64,000 nt of DNA, taken from NCBI RefSeq assembly GCF_021018805.1, contig NC_086253.1:11286735-11350734 (forward strand), in the 5' to 3' direction. A program made the translations under genes and the position numbers. Source of the DNA: Prinia subflava. Its lineage: Eukaryota; Chordata; Aves; Passeriformes; Cisticolidae. The notes beneath the pieces are model-generated. The model was given only the letters and a program-made list of their open reading frames with translations, was not told the DNA's origin and searched no databases. How positions within the stretch are numbered: position 1 is the stretch's first letter; each line of letters opens with the position of its first letter. Of this stretch, positions 60,758-64,000 are shown one piece after another.

Positions 60758-63700
60758 CTATAAAGAGGAAAAAATGATAAGTTGTGACAATATGTATCCA
60801 TACATGAATAATATTAAACAGTGAAAAAAAACCACCCGAAGTAGAAAGCAGTCATTTACATACTGCTTACTCCAAACATATTGTACATCTACTCAGTGTC
60901 ACTTTGAAGAGTGACAGGAATTATTACAAGTTTAAAGGTGACTTTTACAAAAGGAACTTTTTACTGTAGGAACAGAGACTCATCAAAGACTTCACAATTA
61001 ATACGTTGATTGAAATATATGTCTGACCTAGCTTTATGGCAAAGTTGAGGTTTTATTACTTTCACTATAAGCTGAAAAAAACCAACTTTCATTAAAAAAT
61101 CTACATTAGTTTGAATAAAGACTGCATCTTTTGGATCACTACAAGACAAGATAATCCTACTGTTTTCCAGCAATACCCATTCCTGGAACAGAAGTGTTTT
61201 GTTATAAAATACTGAATTAATGAAATTCATCTGATCAGGAGTTTCATAAATCCTACTACTAAACAGCTCCAACTACCTTCAGGTTCAGGTTTTTTGGTGG
61301 TGGTGGTTTTTGGGTTGTTTTTTCTTAGTTTCAATTATTTGCCTTGTTCCAGGACAGTAAAACATTTTATCATCCAAAATCTGTCCTTATAAAAATGTAA
61401 ATTCCTGTAATAATTTCAAAAATTTGAGTAGAACATAATTTATCTGTGCCAAAAATGATAATTTAACCCTCTTTACACAAAGCATACACCTGTCCTGCCT
61501 GAGAGCTTAAACTCTAAACCATGTCCTAAAATAGACAAACTATCCTAAGACTTATACCACCTACAATCACAAATCAATCTTGATAAGCAAGGCACAGAAG
61601 GTGCAAGCACCACACGTCAGCATTCTGCTCTTGAATGCAGAAAATGTCAGCCCAAAAAAGGCATTTTTGGATTGGTCTACTTATCAACCACACGCCAATT
61701 TGGCATTTGTGTAGGCCTTCTTTCTCCTCTCCAGCTTCTTAGCATGAGAAAACAAAGCTCAAATCCAAGCAGGAAATATCCCTTCACTGAAAGGAAACAA
61801 AATAGACTCAAGTGACTAAGCAAAATCTACTATTCTGTTTCAACCCCAGTGCAAGATAACCAACACACAACAGGCATCACCTAATACAACTCTCTGAACT
61901 GGATACTGGGGGCAGATACTGCGGGCAGCATTTCATGTGGGCAGCATGTGTTTTGTGACCAAACAAAGCTGAAAGCCCATACATGTCAACACAATAAAAC
62001 ATGATCGTTTTTAGGAGGCTTCTTTACACTATCACCCAGGTACAACTGTATATTCCAGATTTTTCTGAGTCAATTGTAACATCACCAAAAAGAAACACAT
62101 TACGATCAGTTGCTACCGAGTTTATTAAATCCCTTTCCTCTCCTAAAGTGACCTTAGTGCTCTGGTTGTAGTGCTCATTTTGAGAAAGGGGATAACAGAA
62201 CATTATTCAATCTTGCTCAACAACGTTTCAATTAGTCAGAATCTTTTAAAAAAGCACAAATAATAGTAGATAGAAACAGGCTGCAAGGCACTGAAGATTA
62301 CTGCTTCATCACATAATTAGAGAATAGAAAGTATACGAGAAGTCTAGTATTGTGACCCAAGGCAGTACAAACCCAAGAGCCACAGGTCCAAACTCTTAAG
62401 TCCATACTATCTTAATTGTTGAAAAATAACATTCCAGAAAATCTGTTTATTCCTGTTGGCTTGGCACAGCACTGCATGTGATGAATGCTCTCCCCCAAGG
62501 TCAATGTCACAGTCCTCTGGCCCCCCAAATCCTATATTCCATAGACATGGGAAAACTGACACTCTTAATTTGTCTTTTTTGAGACATGATGCAGAACTAC
62601 CTAAAAGTTCAAGGAACGGGAGCCTCAATCCATCTCACTGCTACCAGTTTGATGCCAGAGCCAGCAAAAGATGCCCAGAGACTGGAAAGGAATCATAGGT
62701 CAGCAGGAGAGCAGCACAAAGAAACGTCTGCCACTCCAGCAAGTCAGCTCTAAAATCCAAAATCCAAAAATGGATAGATTTAGATTGGACATTAGGAAGG
62801 TATTTTTTACATTGAAGGGGTGAGATTGAACAACTTGTCCAGAGAAGTTGTGCATGATCTATTCCAAGTATTCAAGGTCAGGCTGGGAAGGGTTTCGAGC
62901 AACCTTATCTAATGTAGGATGTCCCTGCACCCAGAAGTGAGCACTGATCATCTTGAAAGATTCCTTTCAACTCAAACCATTCTGACTCTATATCGCAAAG
63001 CTTCTGGATACAGAATCACTTCAATCAAAACTCTGACACATTGCTTCTCTCCTTAGCTAAACCTAGTAAGGACTGAGTTTATGCTTCAGCTTTTCCCTAG
63101 ATGAGATGACAATGGAGCCTCTCTTTTCTATCTTAACACTCATTTGAGAAATTTGAGAAACTCAGTTCTTGAGATCTAGGCTGACAAAATCTGAGTGACT
63201 TCAGCTGACCAGCTAAAATGTGTCTTGCTTTTATTAGATGGGAAAGAGAGGGAAAAGACTGCAAGAGAGCGACAGATTAAAAGAGGAATTATGAAATCAG
63301 ATAAATTTTTTGTAGTTTGTTTCACACCCCAGCTTTTTTGAATATCATATTCTATTACCTCTTTTAACATTCAGTTACATGATACAAAACCTGGGAATCT
63401 AAACAAATTTATTAAATATTATTTAAGAGTTCTCATTTTAAAATTCTCAAGTACTTTGTTGCATAGATGGTCTTAAATATTTCCATTATGTTTTAGATTT
63501 GACAAAATTTCATACAGAGTATTTTTCCATCCCAGTACTAGAGAGACTTTCCATATCAGATTAATACAAGTTACTCAAAGAGGAAACATTTCTGCTGATA
63601 GATGTGAAGCTTGATTTTAGAGATAACACTTTCTGACAAATAAGTTATTATCCCTCTTAAATCTATTTCACACTGTCTCACTAAAAATGATTTTTCCATC

Positions 63701-64000
63701 CTCACAAGGCCAGGACTAATATGAACAGAGGGAGCACATTACAGCCTAAATAATTAGTGGAAGGCTAGTTATTTTAACTAAGTCAGAAAGAATTCTCCAT
63801 TTCCAGCTATAAAATATGACAGATGGACATGCTTTGTCCAAACAAAAATTACCAAATAAAAATTTAAACATCTGTATCAATACTTTGTGAAAACTACTTT
63901 TTATTTACAAAGTAAAAAAAAGAGTTAAAATTATTTCAAAATAATTTCTCCTTACTCCACTTCTTAGTATATTTTTTCCTTTTAAGTAACCTTCAGTTTT
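60758..64000 (-). other. KIAA0232: KIAA0232 upstream intron, continuing past the window
   Basis: AT-rich sequence above the acceptor at 60758, presumably the intron separating a noncoding first exon beyond 64 kb. It contains a sense CR1 fragment at 62772-62995. There is no CpG island, so the promoter is not in the window. Confidence 0.6.
62772..62995 (+). mobile_element. CR1 LINE 3' fragment
   Basis: Sense CR1 3' end: TAGATTTAGATTGGACATTA, GGAAGGTATTTTTTACATTG, CAAGTATTCAAGGTCAGGC, GGATGTCCCTGCACCC, CTTTCAACTCAAACCATTCT. Diverged and 5'-truncated. Confidence 0.88.

Overview
The window looks like nuclear DNA from a bird. It is AT-rich and gene-poor, with long introns bounded by GT-AG sites. 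Every interspersed repeat I can recognise is a CR1-type LINE fragment, with the avian-style tail of short ATTCTATG-like repeats. The species cannot be read from the sequence.

Two protein-coding genes lie head-to-tail on the minus strand, in the order I recall for the mammalian 4p16 region. Reading right to left, KIAA0232 comes first. Its coding sequence runs from an ATG at 60484 to a TAA at 16218 in eight exons (60254-60484, 46180-46317, 33249-33315, 31802-31883, 27216-30513, 19531-19612, 17375-17472, 16218-16397). All eight join in phase into a predicted protein of 1391 residues. A 5' UTR piece is likely at 60485-60757, the 3' UTR runs to about 13.76 kb, and the promoter lies beyond 64 kb. 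About 7 kb of apparently empty DNA separates its poly(A) site from the next gene.

The second gene is TBC1D14, which regulates autophagy and recycling-endosome traffic. Its CpG-island promoter and first coding exon lie at about 6.2-7.6 kb and its large N-terminal exon at 494-1229. The TRAPP-binding part falls in that exon; the TBC domain lies off the left edge.

The most notable structures are: (1) a 53-bp GC-rich minisatellite of seven full copies and one partial copy, directly upstream of the TBC1D14 promoter; (2) an apparent move of the TBC1D14 start codon into the CpG-island exon, because the mammalian start position is not ATG here; (3) a GC-rich island with a nested CGGCAC repeat inside a KIAA0232 intron; (4) an apparent 27-nt acceptor shift at the sixth KIAA0232 coding exon; and (5) upstream ORFs before both start codons. 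I saw no phage, CRISPR, bacterial or RNA genes. Similarity claims rest on my memory of the human proteins, since no database search was possible.
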